A stretch of DNA of 64,000 bases from Fodinibacter sp963834965 (GCA_963834965.1 CAWIEI010000034.1:186001-250000), one strand, 5' to 3'. Counted from the stretch's first letter, positions 52,201-62,010 are shown. Numbers and translations: made by a program. The notes: a model not told the origin generated them from the sequence alone.

Positions 52201-53517
52201 GTGAGTTCACTGACCTTGACGACCACCCGCCCGCACACGGAAACACCACCTTCGCGTGTCGACCCGCCCAGACCCGTCACGGCCGTGGTCGGGCTCGGGT
52301 ACGTCGGGCTGCCGACGGCGCTGTCCCTGTTGGACGCGGGCACCCCGGTCATCGGGCTGGACGTGTCCCCGGCGCGGCTGGGCGCCATCCGTGAGGGTGA
52401 CGTGGACCTGCTCCCGCAGGATCTGCGCCGGCTGGACAGCCATCTCACCTCCGACAGTTGGGCCCTGACCGACGACGCGGCCCAGCTTGCCGAGGCCGAC
52501 GTCGTCATCATCTGTGTGCCTACCCCGGTGACGCAGAACCTTGTCCCCGACCTCGCGCCCCTGGCCGCGGCGTGCGCCTCCGTGGTGGAAAACGCACGGC
52601 CCGGGCAGAGCATCGTGCTGACCTCGACCACGTACGTCGGGTGCACGCGCGACCTGCTCGTGCAGCCCCTGCGCGAGCGTGGGCTCGAGGCGGGCGTCGA
52701 CGTGCACGTCGCTTTCAGCCCCGAGCGCATCGACCCGGGGGTGGTCGACCATTCGCCCGCGACGACGCCCCGCGTCGTGGGCGGCTTGACTCCCGCCTGT
52801 ACGCAGAAGGTCACCGAGGCCCTGGCCCAGACCTGCCCTTCGGTGCACCAGGTCAGCTCGCCCGAGGCCGCCGAGCTGACCAAGCTGCTCGAGAACAGCT
52901 TCCGCGCGGTCAACATCGCCTTCGCCAACGAGGTCGCGGACGTGGCCGGCCACCTCGGCCTGTCGGCCAGCGAGGTCATCGACGCCGCCGCGACCAAGCC
53001 CTACGGCTTCATGCGCTTCACGCCCGGCCCCGGCGTGGGTGGGCACTGCATCCCGTGCGACCCGCACTACCTGCTGTGGCAGCTGCGTGGTGACCACGTC
53101 GCCGCGCCCGTCATGGACACCGCGATGAACGCCATCGCCCAGCGCCCCCGCCGGGTGGTGGCCCGCCTGCGCGAGGAGCTCGCCGACACCGGCCGCAGCC
53201 TGCGCGGCGCCCAGGTGCACATCGTCGGAGTCGCGTACAAGCCGGGCGTCGCCGACGTGCGAGAGTCTCCCGCACTGGAGATCCTCGAGGAGTGCCTGCG
53301 CGAGGGTGCCGACGTGTCGTTCTCGGACCCGCTGGTGGACCAGATCCGGCTGCGCGACGAGCGAACCGTGTCAGCCTCGTCGACTGAGGATGTCGTCGCC
53401 GACATCGTCCTGGTGCACACCCGCCACCCCGGTGAGGACCTGGCGTGGCTGGGCTCGCAGCACCGCGTGCTCGACGCCACCTTCCGCCTAGGAGAGGTCT
53501 CGCACAGTGTCGTCTGA
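52201..53517 (+). CDS. UDP-sugar 6-dehydrogenase (UDP-GlcNAc/ManNAc dehydrogenase type)
   Basis: 438 residues from a GTG at 52201; longer in-frame starts encode non-family sequence. The NAD site is GLGYVGLPTALSL near 32. Further motifs are VIICVPTPV, the helix ELTKLLENSFRAVNIAFANEVA with the catalytic Lys region, and GPGVGGHCIPCDPHYLLW with the active-site Cys near 283. The block VAFSPERIDPG is typical of the WbpA/WecC branch, which oxidises UDP-N-acetylhexosamines, more than of UDP-glucose dehydrogenases. The product would be a UDP-aminouronate, a precursor for the glycosyltransferase whose GTG start lies inside the end of this gene. Specificity is inference. Confidence 0.85.
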   Translation: MSSLTLTTTRPHTETPPSRVDPPRPVTAVVGLGYVGLPTALSLLDAGTPVIGLDVSPARLGAIREGDVDLLPQDLRRLDSHLTSDSWALTDDAAQLAEADVVIICVPTPVTQNLVPDLAPLAAACASVVENARPGQSIVLTSTTYVGCTRDLLVQPLRERGLEAGVDVHVAFSPERIDPGVVDHSPATTPRVVGGLTPACTQKVTEALAQTCPSVHQVSSPEAAELTKLLENSFRAVNIAFANEVADVAGHLGLSASEVIDAAATKPYGFMRFTPGPGVGGHCIPCDPHYLLWQLRGDHVAAPVMDTAMNAIAQRPRRVVARLREELADTGRSLRGAQVHIVGVAYKPGVADVRESPALEILEECLREGADVSFSDPLVDQIRLRDERTVSASSTEDVVADIVLVHTRHPGEDLAWLGSQHRVLDATFRLGEVSHSVV

Positions 53518-55174
53518 CCCGGTGACCGAGACCCTGGAGCCGCCGGCGACGCCGCCGTCGGGGACCGAGTGGGTGCTCAGCCGGTTGGCGCCCGCAGGGT
53601 CAGCTGTGCCCGCAACGGCACCTGAACCCGCGTCCGCACCTGGCCCCGCATCCGCACCTGCTCCCACGCCGGCAGCAGCCCCCCGCCCCGGGACGCGGCT
53701 GGTGCCGGCGCCAACCGGGGTCCCGGACGTGAGCGTGCTGCCCCCGGTCGGGTCGGCAGCGCGCACCGACGGGCACCTGGCGCGCGAGAGCCGCCTGGAC
53801 CGCCTCGAGCCCGGGGTGCGGCGGGGGCTGCGCCGCCTGCTGGTGCTCGTGGCGCTGCTTCCCCTGGTGGCCCTGCTCGCCCGGGTCACCCCCCGCTTCC
53901 TGAACGACCCGTGGGTGCTGGGCTACGGCATGAGCGTGCTGACGGCGACCATCCTGGTGTTCTACCTGGCCTACACCCGGTACGAGGACCCCTCCGACCC
54001 GCGCTTCAGCCGGGTGCGCGACGACGCCGGGGCGGCCCCGCTGCCGACGGTGCCGTCGGTGTCCCTCCTGGTCGCGGTCAAGGACGAGCTCGAGGTCATC
54101 GAGCGGTGCGTGCGCTCCATGGTCGACTCCGACCACCCCGACCTGCAGGTCATCGTCGTGGACGACGCCTCCACCGACGGCACCGCACAGCGCCTGGCCG
54201 AGCTCACCGAGGAGCTGCCGTTCACGCTGGTCGCGCTCGAGGAGAACGTCGGCAAGAAGCACGCGCTGGTGCGGGGCGCGGAGCTCGCCACCGGCGAAGT
54301 GCTCGCCTTCACCGACTCCGACTGCATCCTGGCCCCCGACGCGCTGCGCCGGTGCGTGGCCGCCCTCGTGGCCCACCCCGGGCTCGGTGCCGTCTCGGGC
54401 CACGCCAGGGCGCTCAACGCCGACGCCAGCCTGCTGAGCAAGGTGCAGGACACCTGGTACGAGGGCTCCTTCCGGATCTCCAAGGCGGCCGAGTCCGTCT
54501 TCGGCTCGGTCACCTGCGTGTCCGGCCCGCTGGCCGTGTTCCGCCGCGACGCCATCTGGAACTACCTGCCCGCGTGGACCCGTGACCGGTTCCTCGGCGG
54601 GGAGTTCCGCTTCGCCACCGACCGGCAACTGACCGGCTACGTCCTGGGCCAGAAGTGGGTCGGGGCACGCCTGAAGGACGCCAACCGCGACTCACCGTTC
54701 GTTTCGGACGTGGACTACGCCGAGCGCCGGTGGCGGGTGGGCTACGTGCGCTCGGCCCACGTGTGGACCGTCGTGCCCGAGCGGGTGCGCCCGTTCATTC
54801 GCCAGCAGGTGCGCTGGAAGAAGAGCTTCGTGCGCAACCTCGCGTTCACCGGCCGCTTCATGTGGCGACGCGGGCTGGGGCCGGCCTTCCTGTACTACGG
54901 CCACTCGCTGTGGGTGCTCGCAGCACCCGTGATGGCCGTGCGGCACCTGATCTGGGCGCCGGTGCACGGGTTGTGGATGCTGACCGCGCTGTACCTGGGC
55001 GGGGTCCTGGTCAAGGGCTGCGCGTGGGGGCTGGCCTACTTGGCCGACCACCCGGGGTCGACCCGCTGGCGCTACCGGCCGCTGATGAGCGTGATCTCCT
55101 CGCTGGCGCTGAGCTGGCTCCTGGTCTACTCGCTGGCCACCATCCGCCGCGGCATCTGGTCGAGGTCGGCATGA
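53507..55174 (+). CDS. Membrane glycosyltransferase family 2 polysaccharide synthase
   Basis: 555 residues from a GTG that overlaps the dehydrogenase stop by 11 bases. A Pro/Ala-rich cytoplasmic head (1-105) is followed by two membrane helices (about 108-150). The GT-A domain has VDDASTDGT near 218, TDSDC near 269 (metal-binding DxD-like) and RQQVRWKKSF near 433, the QxxRW motif of processive synthases such as cellulose, hyaluronan and poly-GlcNAc synthases. Three or four C-terminal helices follow. It should polymerise and extrude a beta-linked polysaccharide, using the nucleotide sugar made by the first gene. Confidence 0.88.
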   Translation: MSSDPVTETLEPPATPPSGTEWVLSRLAPAGSAVPATAPEPASAPGPASAPAPTPAAAPRPGTRLVPAPTGVPDVSVLPPVGSAARTDGHLARESRLDRLEPGVRRGLRRLLVLVALLPLVALLARVTPRFLNDPWVLGYGMSVLTATILVFYLAYTRYEDPSDPRFSRVRDDAGAAPLPTVPSVSLLVAVKDELEVIERCVRSMVDSDHPDLQVIVVDDASTDGTAQRLAELTEELPFTLVALEENVGKKHALVRGAELATGEVLAFTDSDCILAPDALRRCVAALVAHPGLGAVSGHARALNADASLLSKVQDTWYEGSFRISKAAESVFGSVTCVSGPLAVFRRDAIWNYLPAWTRDRFLGGEFRFATDRQLTGYVLGQKWVGARLKDANRDSPFVSDVDYAERRWRVGYVRSAHVWTVVPERVRPFIRQQVRWKKSFVRNLAFTGRFMWRRGLGPAFLYYGHSLWVLAAPVMAVRHLIWAPVHGLWMLTALYLGGVLVKGCAWGLAYLADHPGSTRWRYRPLMSVISSLALSWLLVYSLATIRRGIWSRSA

Positions 55175-55290
55175 GACGCCGCAGCTCCACAACAGCCCGG
55201 GCCGTTTCCTCACGTCTGGTCGGCCTGATGCTCGCCCTCGCCCTGGTCCTGCTCTACGTCTTCGTGCTCTCTCGGGGGGCGTTGCCGTGA
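55171..55290 (+). CDS. 39-residue single-span membrane protein of the exopolysaccharide operon
   Basis: ATG at 55171 overlapping the synthase stop (ATGA), and its own stop overlapped by the next GTG (GTGA). It begins with seven Arg/Ser/Thr residues, then one hydrophobic helix (LVGLMLALALVLLYVFVLS). Such tight coupling on both sides is strong evidence of a real gene. By analogy with small subunits of synthase-dependent secretion systems (such as PgaD), it may stabilise the synthase; this is inference. Confidence 0.75.
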   Translation: MRRRSSTTARAVSSRLVGLMLALALVLLYVFVLSRGALP

Positions 55291-56915
55291 ACGTCGGTAC
55301 CCGACCCCGTCCGCCTGTCACCGGCGACGCGGCACACCACCGCGAACGCGCCCTGGCCCTGCTCCCCGAGCTCGCCGAGCGCCCGGTACCGCGCCGGCGC
55401 GTGCACCACCGGCTGACGATGGTCCTTGCCGGCGTGGCGTCGCTGGCCCTGGTCGGCGCCGTCTTCGCCGGCTTCTGGGGGTACCTGTGGTGGCAGAAGG
55501 AGGTCGGGCAGCAGCACCCGGCCTCCGCGCCGGCCTTCAGCAGCACCGACACTGCCGCCTTCCACGCGGCGGCTGCCGCGGCCGCCGATGCCCCCGCGGG
55601 CGCGGGGGCGGCCCCGATCGTGCTCACCTATCATGACGTCGCGCCGGCCGGGGACAGCGAGTACGTCGTCTCCCCGGCCCAGTTCGCCGCGCAGATGGCG
55701 ATGCTGCACGAGGCGGGGTATCGCACCCTGACCGCCGACGACTTCGTGCGCTACCAGAGAACCGGCAAGGTGCCCCCACGCTCGGTGCTCATCACCTTCG
55801 ATGACGGCACCCGCGGGCTGTGGACCTACGCGGACCCCGTCCTGGAGCGGTACAAGTTCACCGCCGTGGCCTTCCTCATCACGGCCTCGGTGGGTGAGCA
55901 TGCGCCCTACTACCTGACCTGGCCGCAAGTGGAGCGGATGGCCTCCAGTGGCCGCTGGTCCTTCGGCTCGCACACCAACGACCTGCACACCAAGACCGGG
56001 GGGGCGGAGGGCTCGCAGGTGTCTGCCCTGACGGCCCGACCGCCCGCGGAGCGCCGCCCGCAGACCCTGAACGCCTTCCGTGACACCGTGCGTACCGACC
56101 TGCAACGCTCGGTGCGGGCATTCGCCGAGCACGACCTGCCGCGGCCCCAGACGTTCGCGTGGCCGTTCTCGGGCATCGTCGGCAAGCAGCCCGACCCCGC
56201 GGCCGCGGCCGTGGCCGAGCAGGAGGTCTCGCGGGCCTTCCCGGTGGCGTTCGCGAACGTGTTCCGGCCGCGCCCGGCGACGCGCAGCGATGTCCGCAGC
56301 GGACGCGTGCAGCGACTCGAGCTGCGAGCCGATGACACCGCACCCGGCCTGTTCCAGCGGATGCGCGAGATGGAGACCCTGCCGGTGCGAGACCTCCACC
56401 TGGCCAACGGCGACGCCCTCTGGCTCGAGCAGGGCGGGCACACCGCGCCCCTGGACCCGGCCCGGCTCAAGGGTGGGGTGCTCATCCCGAAGGCGCGCAG
56501 CCTGAGGTACCTGCAGGCCTACTTCGAGCCGCAGCGGACCAGCGAGTGGCGCCGCTACCAGCTGAGCGGGACGATCACGCCCTCACCACAGGGCGGGACG
56601 AGCGGGCTGACCGTGCACGGCCAGGACCGCGACCAGCAGGTGTCGGTGCGGGTGTCCTCCAAGGTGGCCAGTGTGCTGTCCGATGGGAAGATCGTGGCAA
56701 ACCGCATCTTCTCCGACACCGGTGACGTCCAGCCCACCCACAGCGTCAAGGTCGTGGCGACCGGCAAGGCCACCACGGTGACGGTGGACGGCCGGCCCCT
56801 GGCCCGGGTGACCGGGGCCGGCGCCCCGGGTGCTGTGGGCGTGGTGTTCGGCCGGGACTCCGCCCGCTCGGACTGGGGGAGCATCGACGACCTGCGCGTG
56901 CGGCCCGTGCAGTGA
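55287..56915 (+). CDS. Membrane-anchored polysaccharide deacetylase with C-terminal beta domain
   Basis: 542 residues from a GTG at 55287. One N-terminal membrane helix (about 46-68) exports the rest. The NodB/PgaB-like domain (about 110-370) shows YHDVAP, LITFDDGTRGLW (catalytic Asp-Asp) and FGSHTNDLH (metal-binding SHTxxH-like motif), then FAWPFSG. The last 150 residues form a concanavalin-like beta domain (QRTSEWRRYQLSGTITP, GAVGVVFGRDS). It should remove N-acetyl groups from the exported polymer outside the membrane, like IcaB/PgaB. It is coupled by GTGA to both neighbours. Confidence 0.88.
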   Translation: MNVGTRPRPPVTGDAAHHRERALALLPELAERPVPRRRVHHRLTMVLAGVASLALVGAVFAGFWGYLWWQKEVGQQHPASAPAFSSTDTAAFHAAAAAAADAPAGAGAAPIVLTYHDVAPAGDSEYVVSPAQFAAQMAMLHEAGYRTLTADDFVRYQRTGKVPPRSVLITFDDGTRGLWTYADPVLERYKFTAVAFLITASVGEHAPYYLTWPQVERMASSGRWSFGSHTNDLHTKTGGAEGSQVSALTARPPAERRPQTLNAFRDTVRTDLQRSVRAFAEHDLPRPQTFAWPFSGIVGKQPDPAAAAVAEQEVSRAFPVAFANVFRPRPATRSDVRSGRVQRLELRADDTAPGLFQRMREMETLPVRDLHLANGDALWLEQGGHTAPLDPARLKGGVLIPKARSLRYLQAYFEPQRTSEWRRYQLSGTITPSPQGGTSGLTVHGQDRDQQVSVRVSSKVASVLSDGKIVANRIFSDTGDVQPTHSVKVVATGKATTVTVDGRPLARVTGAGAPGAVGVVFGRDSARSDWGSIDDLRVRPVQ

Positions 56916-57760
56916 ACCCGCCCGAGCGCTTCCTCACGCCCCGGCGCAGGACGTTCGCCGGCGCGGTGGTACTCGTGGCGGTCCTGCTCACCGGGCTGCT
57001 CTCCGGGTGCACCCGCGTCGTTCGTCCCGGTGCCGCCGCGGGCGGCGCGGGCGGGGCCACCGGCGGCACGGGCGGAGTGTGGCAGCCGCACTTCCCCCCG
57101 GGCCACTCGCTGATCAGCAACGAGTTCGCCTACCGGAACCCGCAGGCTGCCGGCGCGCGCCGGTCAGCGGACTGGCTGGTCACCAGCGGGTCGCTCTTCG
57201 CCGACGACGGCACGGCGTGGAGCGGAACCATCGACGGCAAGTCACCGGACCCCTCCAGCACCGACGCCACCGGCTCGGCGGTGCTGCGCGCCGTGAGCGC
57301 CCGCGACGACTTCGGCGACGTGGTGGTCACGTTGGGACTGGACGTGGCAGGGCAGACCACCACCCGCCGCACCGGCAAGAACGCCTACGACGGGGTCCAC
57401 CTCCTGCTGCGGTACACCAGCCCGGACAGCCTGTACGCGGTGAGCCTGTGCCGGCGCGACGGCGCCGTCATGATCAAGCGCAAGGAGCCCGGCACCCCGT
57501 CCGATGACGGGTACTACAGCACCCTCGCGCAGGGGTCGTCACCGTGCCCGGTCGGGCACTGGGTGAAGTACACCGTCTCGGTGCGCGACGAGCCCGGCGG
57601 GGTCCGCATCACCTTGGCGATGGGGTCCCGAGTCGTTCTGTCGGTCCTCGACGCCGGCACCGGCGGGACCGCACCGCTGCGCGGGACGGGTCGTGTGGGC
57701 GTGCGTGGCGACAACACCGACTTCCATCTGCGCGAACTCAGCGTGCAGCCCCAGAACTGA
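56912..57760 (+). CDS. Exopolysaccharide operon lipoprotein with LamG-like domain
   Basis: 282 residues from a GTG overlapping the deacetylase stop. It has a lipoprotein signal with core VVLVAVLLTGLL and lipobox LSGC near residue 33, a Gly-rich tether (about 42-58), then a jelly-roll-type domain (about 70-282). Relevant pieces are FGDVVVTLGLDVAG, YDGVHLLLRYTSPDSLYAVSLCRRDG, GHWVKYTVSVRDEPGGVRITLAMG and GRVGVRGDNTDFHLRELSV. Such domains bind carbohydrate. It probably holds or guides the exported polymer at the cell surface. It is the last gene of the operon. Confidence 0.8.
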   Translation: MNPPERFLTPRRRTFAGAVVLVAVLLTGLLSGCTRVVRPGAAAGGAGGATGGTGGVWQPHFPPGHSLISNEFAYRNPQAAGARRSADWLVTSGSLFADDGTAWSGTIDGKSPDPSSTDATGSAVLRAVSARDDFGDVVVTLGLDVAGQTTTRRTGKNAYDGVHLLLRYTSPDSLYAVSLCRRDGAVMIKRKEPGTPSDDGYYSTLAQGSSPCPVGHWVKYTVSVRDEPGGVRITLAMGSRVVLSVLDAGTGGTAPLRGTGRVGVRGDNTDFHLRELSVQPQN

Positions 57761-57801
57761 GCCGGCCGGGGCGCAGACCGGCTCGGGAAGCCCACGAGAC
57801 A

Positions 57802-57838
57802 CGGCCAGACCGCACGCCACGGGGCGTGGGCCTGGCCG
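57802..57838. terminator. Imperfect GC hairpin between convergent genes
   Basis: CGGCCAGACCGCACGCC and GGGCGTGGGCCTGGCCG form an imperfect stem with a short loop between the lipoprotein gene and the convergent LamG pseudogene. It is placed as a bidirectional terminator. Confidence 0.5.
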
Positions 57839-57850
57839 GCGCCGGTGGGT

Positions 57851-58841
57851 TCAGCGTGCGGTGGTTGGGGCGACGCTCCGGGTCATCGCGGTGAAGTGCG
57901 CGGCAAGCCGTGACTGGGACACGACATGGTCGTACACGGCCACCCGGCCGATCGCGCCGGTGAAGAAGGACCGCAGGTCCCGGGTGCCCACCCGCAGCGG
58001 CGCACTGCCGTCGCGCGGCACGATGGCGTAGTCACGCATCGAGTCGTGGTCCATCAGCACGCCGTTGCGGTACAGCCTGACGGTGCCATAGCCCGAGACG
58101 AGGGTCGCGGTGTCGAACACGGCGGCGACGTGGACCCAGTCACCGGCCTTCAGCAGCGGCGGCTTCCCACCATCGGTGGAGGTCAGACCCCCTTGGAAGT
58201 ACGAGCCGGAGCCCAGGCCCCCGGTCGGGTTGAAGTGGTACGCGGAGAGGCGGTTCGGGCGCGAGGAGCTGTGTGAGTAGACCCGCAGCGTGTACTCCTG
58301 CGACCCGTTGACGCCCTTGCCGAGGTAGTGCACCAGTGGGCCGTCGCTGGAGGACTCCGCCCCGGGGAACTCCAAGGTGTCCGGGCGCACCCATGCCTCG
58401 ATGGTCAGCGACCGGGTACGGGTGACCGAGAGGTCTGCGGCGTCGGCGATCTCCGCGTACTGGGTCGACCCGTTGAACACCGCCACGCGCTGACCATCGG
58501 GGGTGGTGGAGGTTGCTGGGGGTGCCGCGGTAGGTGAGGCGGTGGCCCTTGCCGGCGAGGTCGGTGGTGGACGTGCCGTCGAGGGCGAAGTACGCGACGG
58601 GGGAGTCCGCGCGTACCTGGGCGTCGTAGGTCGACGCGGTCAGGGTCGTCGACCCCCGGTGAGTGACCGTGGACAGGGGGGCCAGCCCCGTGGCAGCGGC
58701 CGCACCCGTGGGGGCGGGCGTGTGGGTCGCTTCGGCCGCGGGAGCCGATGGCGCTCCCCCCAGCAGCAGGGCGAGCGTGGCTGCCACGCCGACGAACGAG
58801 CGGACGATGGCGGGGGTAGGTAAGACGGGAACGTTGCGCAC
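57851..58841 (-). pseudogene. Secreted LamG-domain protein, one frameshift
   Basis: The N-terminal frame from a GTG at 58839-58841 (GAGGA upstream) encodes a signal peptide (core SFVGVAATLALLLGG, cleaved near APAAEA) and then STYDAQVRADSPVAYFALDGTSTTDLAGKGHRLTYRGTP. The continuation is in another frame from about 58510: DGQRVAVFNGSTQYAEIADAADLSVTRTRSLTIEAWVRPDTLEFPG to VAVYDHVVSQSRLAAHFTAM, a complete LamG/concanavalin fold. The shift falls in a run of five C residues (ACCCCCAGC), so a length error or slippage there is likely. Restored, it would be a 330-residue secreted lectin-like protein convergent with the exopolysaccharide operon. It may be functional if the shift is a sequencing error. 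Confidence 0.8.
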
Positions 58842-59954
58842 GGTGGTCCTCGGGGCGGGCGTCGATCAAGACCCTTGGCCCCGCACGGTCTTGGCCTCTG
58901 CAGGCTACGAATAGCGGTGTGCGAGGGCAACTCCGCCGCGGACGGTGACCATGGCGTTCTCTCAGGTTCGACACCGGGCCCACCCACCGTGCGGCTCCAC
59001 CCGCCTGCGGCGGCCTCCCGGTGCGCTCGTTGTGCCCCGGAGCGTGAGCCGGCTCACGTACCTCGTCCGCTGCGGCCTTTGGTTTGCTGCCATCTTCTGC
59101 TTCGCCGCCGCTGCGGCTCGGTCTGCAGGGGACGTGGTGGCCGGGGCTGTGGGTGACGGCGAGTACACCGTGGGACTCTCGGCTGTGCAGGCGGCCGGCT
59201 CCCGCTGTCCCGTCGGTCACCTCTTCGGTTGCCGGGTGACGCCGAATGTGGGGACCAGGCACCGGCCGTCCTTGCTCAGAGCAGCCGAGTTGGCCCGGGC
59301 GTTGACCGTCGTCGGAACGCCTTGGCCGATGAGCCACGCATCGAGCGCTGAAGAACTGGTAGTCCCTGGCAACCAAGCCTTCAGCAGTCGGCCTGAGCCT
59401 GGTCACCACAAGGGCACGCGCCTTCCATGGGAGCTTGGGCGTGACCAGCTCTGGGCTGGGACCGTTGATGGGGGAGGTGGTGCCGGCTGGGGTGACGTGG
59501 CCCTACCCGCGGGCGTCATCACCGGCGCAGAGCCGGTGCGTGACAATACGGTCAGTCGCGACCGGCGGCGATCAGGTCGTTCCGCAGGGGTGTCAGCTCG
59601 ATGTAGTGCTCCACCGAGATGACCGCAGCTACCGCGCGACCCCTGCGCTGTGGCACTCGCCATAGCTACCACCGACACATGCCGACGGCATAGAACCAGT
59701 CCCCCCTCGCATCGGATGCGCGCGGAGCAATCCGCCCACGCGAGACCACCTCCCGTGCGCCGTTGGCCCGCCGACCAGTGGCGGGACTTCGCCGGTGGAG
59801 GGCGAGTCGGAAGCAGTCTCATCGCCTCCTGCCGGTGAGGGCGAGCGCGCTTCCCAGCGACGGCAATCCTGGACTTCGCTGATTCGCTCGACTGCGGTCA
59901 ACGGCGCAAAATCCACCCTGGCGCTCGGTGGTCAGCGGGTGACGTACCGGTCCG
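58842..59954. other. Gene-poor gap of 1.1 kb
   Basis: No ORF with a ribosome site and a plausible protein was found. A minus-strand piece near 59210-59360 reads SALDAWLIGQGVPTTVNARANSAALSKDGRCLVPTFGVT, which looks like coding sequence of a lost gene but cannot be assigned. The GC-poor-looking fragments and short frames suggest decayed DNA. Confidence 0.4.
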
Positions 59955-60695
59955 CTACCCGTGGTGTTCGATGGTCAGTGCCCCGGTGTCGGCGACCTCG
60001 ACGGCGATATCGGCCAGCTTGCGGTTGGAGTTCTGGCTCGCCACCCGCAGCACGTCGAAGGCCTCCTGGCGGGTGAGCTGGTGCTGGTTCATCAGCACGC
60101 CCATGGCCACCCCGATCTCGCGGTTGCTCTGAAGCGCCTTGGTCAGGTTCTCAGCGTGCCGCGACGCCATCCGTTCGGAGAGGACCATGCCTCCGTGGGT
60201 GGCCAGGATCAGCGCGATGCCCACCGCCGTCTGGTCGAAGGCGTCCGGGGCGTCGGAGTAGATGTTCAACCCAGCGACCACCCCGTTCTGGTTCTGCAGG
60301 AGGAGGCGCTGGGAGAGGACACTGCTCACGCCCACCTCGTCCTTGACCCGCCTGCCCCAGTGGTCCCACCGCGGGTCCGAGCTCACCTCCCCGGTGACGT
60401 ACAGGGAGTTGTTGAGCACGGCCTGCACACACGGCCCGTCGCCGAGCTCGTACTGCAGGGCATCAGCGCGCAGCGCCTGTTCGTGTGTGGACGCGGCCGT
60501 GATGAAGTGTTCGCTGCGCAGAACGCTCACGCTGACCCACCTGGCTCCCGGAACCCGCTCCTGGGTCAGCGTGACCAGCGTGTTCAGGGGGGACTGGTCG
60601 GCGCGGTCCTCGGCGACTCGTTGGGACAGCGAGCGCATCGCCTTGGCGACCTCGACCAGGTCGTACCTCTCGGACGTGTGCTCCTGCTGGGACAT
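59955..60695 (-). CDS. GAF-ANTAR RNA-binding antiterminator
   Basis: 246 residues from the ATG at 60693-60695. The GAF domain (about 38-170) shows RWVSVSVLRSEHFITAASTHEQALRADALQYELGDGPCVQAV and VSSVLSQRLLLQNQNGVVAGLNIYS. The ANTAR domain (about 182-240) has the usual AMGVLMNQHQLTRQEAFDVLRVASQNSNRKLADIAVEV. ANTAR domains bind paired RNA hairpins and prevent termination; GAF domains sense ligands or stress. Actinobacteria carry many of these genes. Target hairpins were not identified here. Confidence 0.92.
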   Translation of the reverse strand: MSQQEHTSERYDLVEVAKAMRSLSQRVAEDRADQSPLNTLVTLTQERVPGARWVSVSVLRSEHFITAASTHEQALRADALQYELGDGPCVQAVLNNSLYVTGEVSSDPRWDHWGRRVKDEVGVSSVLSQRLLLQNQNGVVAGLNIYSDAPDAFDQTAVGIALILATHGGMVLSERMASRHAENLTKALQSNREIGVAMGVLMNQHQLTRQEAFDVLRVASQNSNRKLADIAVEVADTGALTIEHHG

Positions 60696-61248
60696 GGACC
60701 CTCGATCCTCAACTCATGGAGGCGGATACATCCCCCACTTGCGAGTATGAGGCCGCAGCAGCCACCAAGCGCCGACAGGACTCCAAGGGATCGGGGCGGG
60801 TAGGTCGCCCAAGTACGTTCCGGCGCCTGATGCCCACCTGCGCGGCCAGTCGTCGCCGGCCCTCGGGCGCCGAAACCGGGAATCGGCCGCACGCCACCGC
60901 CTGGGGACGGAGTCTGCACGCAGCCAGTGAGCCCCTGGATTCTGGGCTCCTCCCGGGGGGTAGGGAGCTGGTCGCCGACGGATTCAAGCCACGTGTCCCG
61001 ACGGTGAGGTGTCTTCGTGGGCGCGCCTTGATCACCGCGCTCGTGGGGACACCGCCGCCGGCTTGGCCCACTCGACGCAACAAGGCTCAAGGAGGCTTCC
61101 CCACGCAACAGCTCACTCACTCACCCACCCACCCCTCGCGGCGTGAGACAAATGGTCCGAACTGATGTGCAAATGCCGGCGAAACCACTGCCAAGATTGG
61201 CCCAGGTCAGAACGGCGGCCTCAGCTACTCGTGGGCGGAGGATGTCCC
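60696..61248. other. Intergenic region between divergent ANTAR and 66-aa genes
   Basis: About 550 bases with no supported gene. It must hold the promoters of the divergent genes on each side. No clear operator or ANTAR-type double hairpin was recognised. Confidence 0.4.
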
Positions 61249-61449
61249 ATGCGTTACGAGTTCATCGTCAAAGACACCGTGCCCGGCGACTTCGCAGTGG
61301 AGCTGCCCGAGCTCCGCCGCACGTCGTACCCCACCGGCGGCACCTCACTGTTCGGCCCCGTACGCGACGAGGCGGACGTCCACACCCTCTTGGCCCGTCT
61401 CAACGCTCTTGGGCTCTCCGTCGTCGAAATGCGCCGACTTCCGGACTAG
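61249..61449 (+). CDS. 66-residue small protein, paralogue 1
   Basis: ATG at 61249 with GGAGG seven bases upstream. It begins MRYEFIVKDTVPGDFAVELPEL and ends LGLSVVEMRRLPD; the middle has YPTGGTSLFGPVRDEADVHTLLARL. It is a compact alpha/beta protein without Cys or membrane segments. It is 44/66 identical to the protein at 62803-63003, which is encoded in the opposite direction 1.4 kb away. The conserved core suggests a real family common in actinobacterial stress regions, but its function is unknown. Confidence 0.8.
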   Translation: MRYEFIVKDTVPGDFAVELPELRRTSYPTGGTSLFGPVRDEADVHTLLARLNALGLSVVEMRRLPD

Positions 61450-61618
61450 AACCGGCAGGCGTCGACGACCCGAGGCTGCGCGCCACCGGCTCCATGCCGA
61501 GGGACAGCGCTTGGGGCCGGGGCAGAACGCGGACCCGGCGCCGCCTCATCATCCGCCCATTTGGCCAACTCCCGACCACTTGTGCCTGCAGCGTGGGACC
61601 GGGTTGCCCTGTTGTCCC

Positions 61619-62010
61619 CTACTCGTGACTGACCAGAGCGGTTCCGTCCGGCTTGTCGGTGCCGTACTTCCAACTGACGTCAGCCTGACGTCGCACGACC
61701 TCCGCCGTCGCTCCAGCAGGGCTGGACCCGTCAGGCATCGTCATCGTCCAGAGCGTGTGCATCAGCGCAAGGTCGCCGGCGACGAACACCAACGATTCCC
61801 CGAACACGAGCTTGGCGCCAGAATCCAGGTACGCCTTCAGCGTGGCGCGGATCTGCTCATACGCCGTCGAGGTGCCGTGCGGGGTGGGCAAGGCCGCCTC
61901 TCCTCGTACAGCGACATCATTCCGTCAAGGTCGCCGTCGGCGAAGCAGCGCTCGAAGAGCGCGCTCGCCTGGGTTGGTTCCGATGCCTCCATCGGCGTCC
62001 CATCTGGCAT
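61619..62010 (-). pseudogene. SnoaL/NTF2-like protein with one frameshift
   Basis: The first frame encodes MEASEPTQASALFERCFADGDLDGMMSLYEE (from an ATG at 62010 or 61992), and the next frame continues LPTPHGTSTAYEQIRATLKAYLDSGAKLVFGESLVFVAGDLALMHTLWTM to VVRRQADVSWKYGTD. Together they make a full SnoaL-like (DUF4440-type) fold. One base is missing in GAGGAGAGGCGGCC, near 61890. It is either a recent pseudogene or a sequence error. Confidence 0.75.

Noticed and set aside
58945..59622. 225-residue plus-strand ORF
   Set aside because: No ribosome site, no domain, Arg/Pro/Gly-rich composition changing along its length; more likely decayed DNA.
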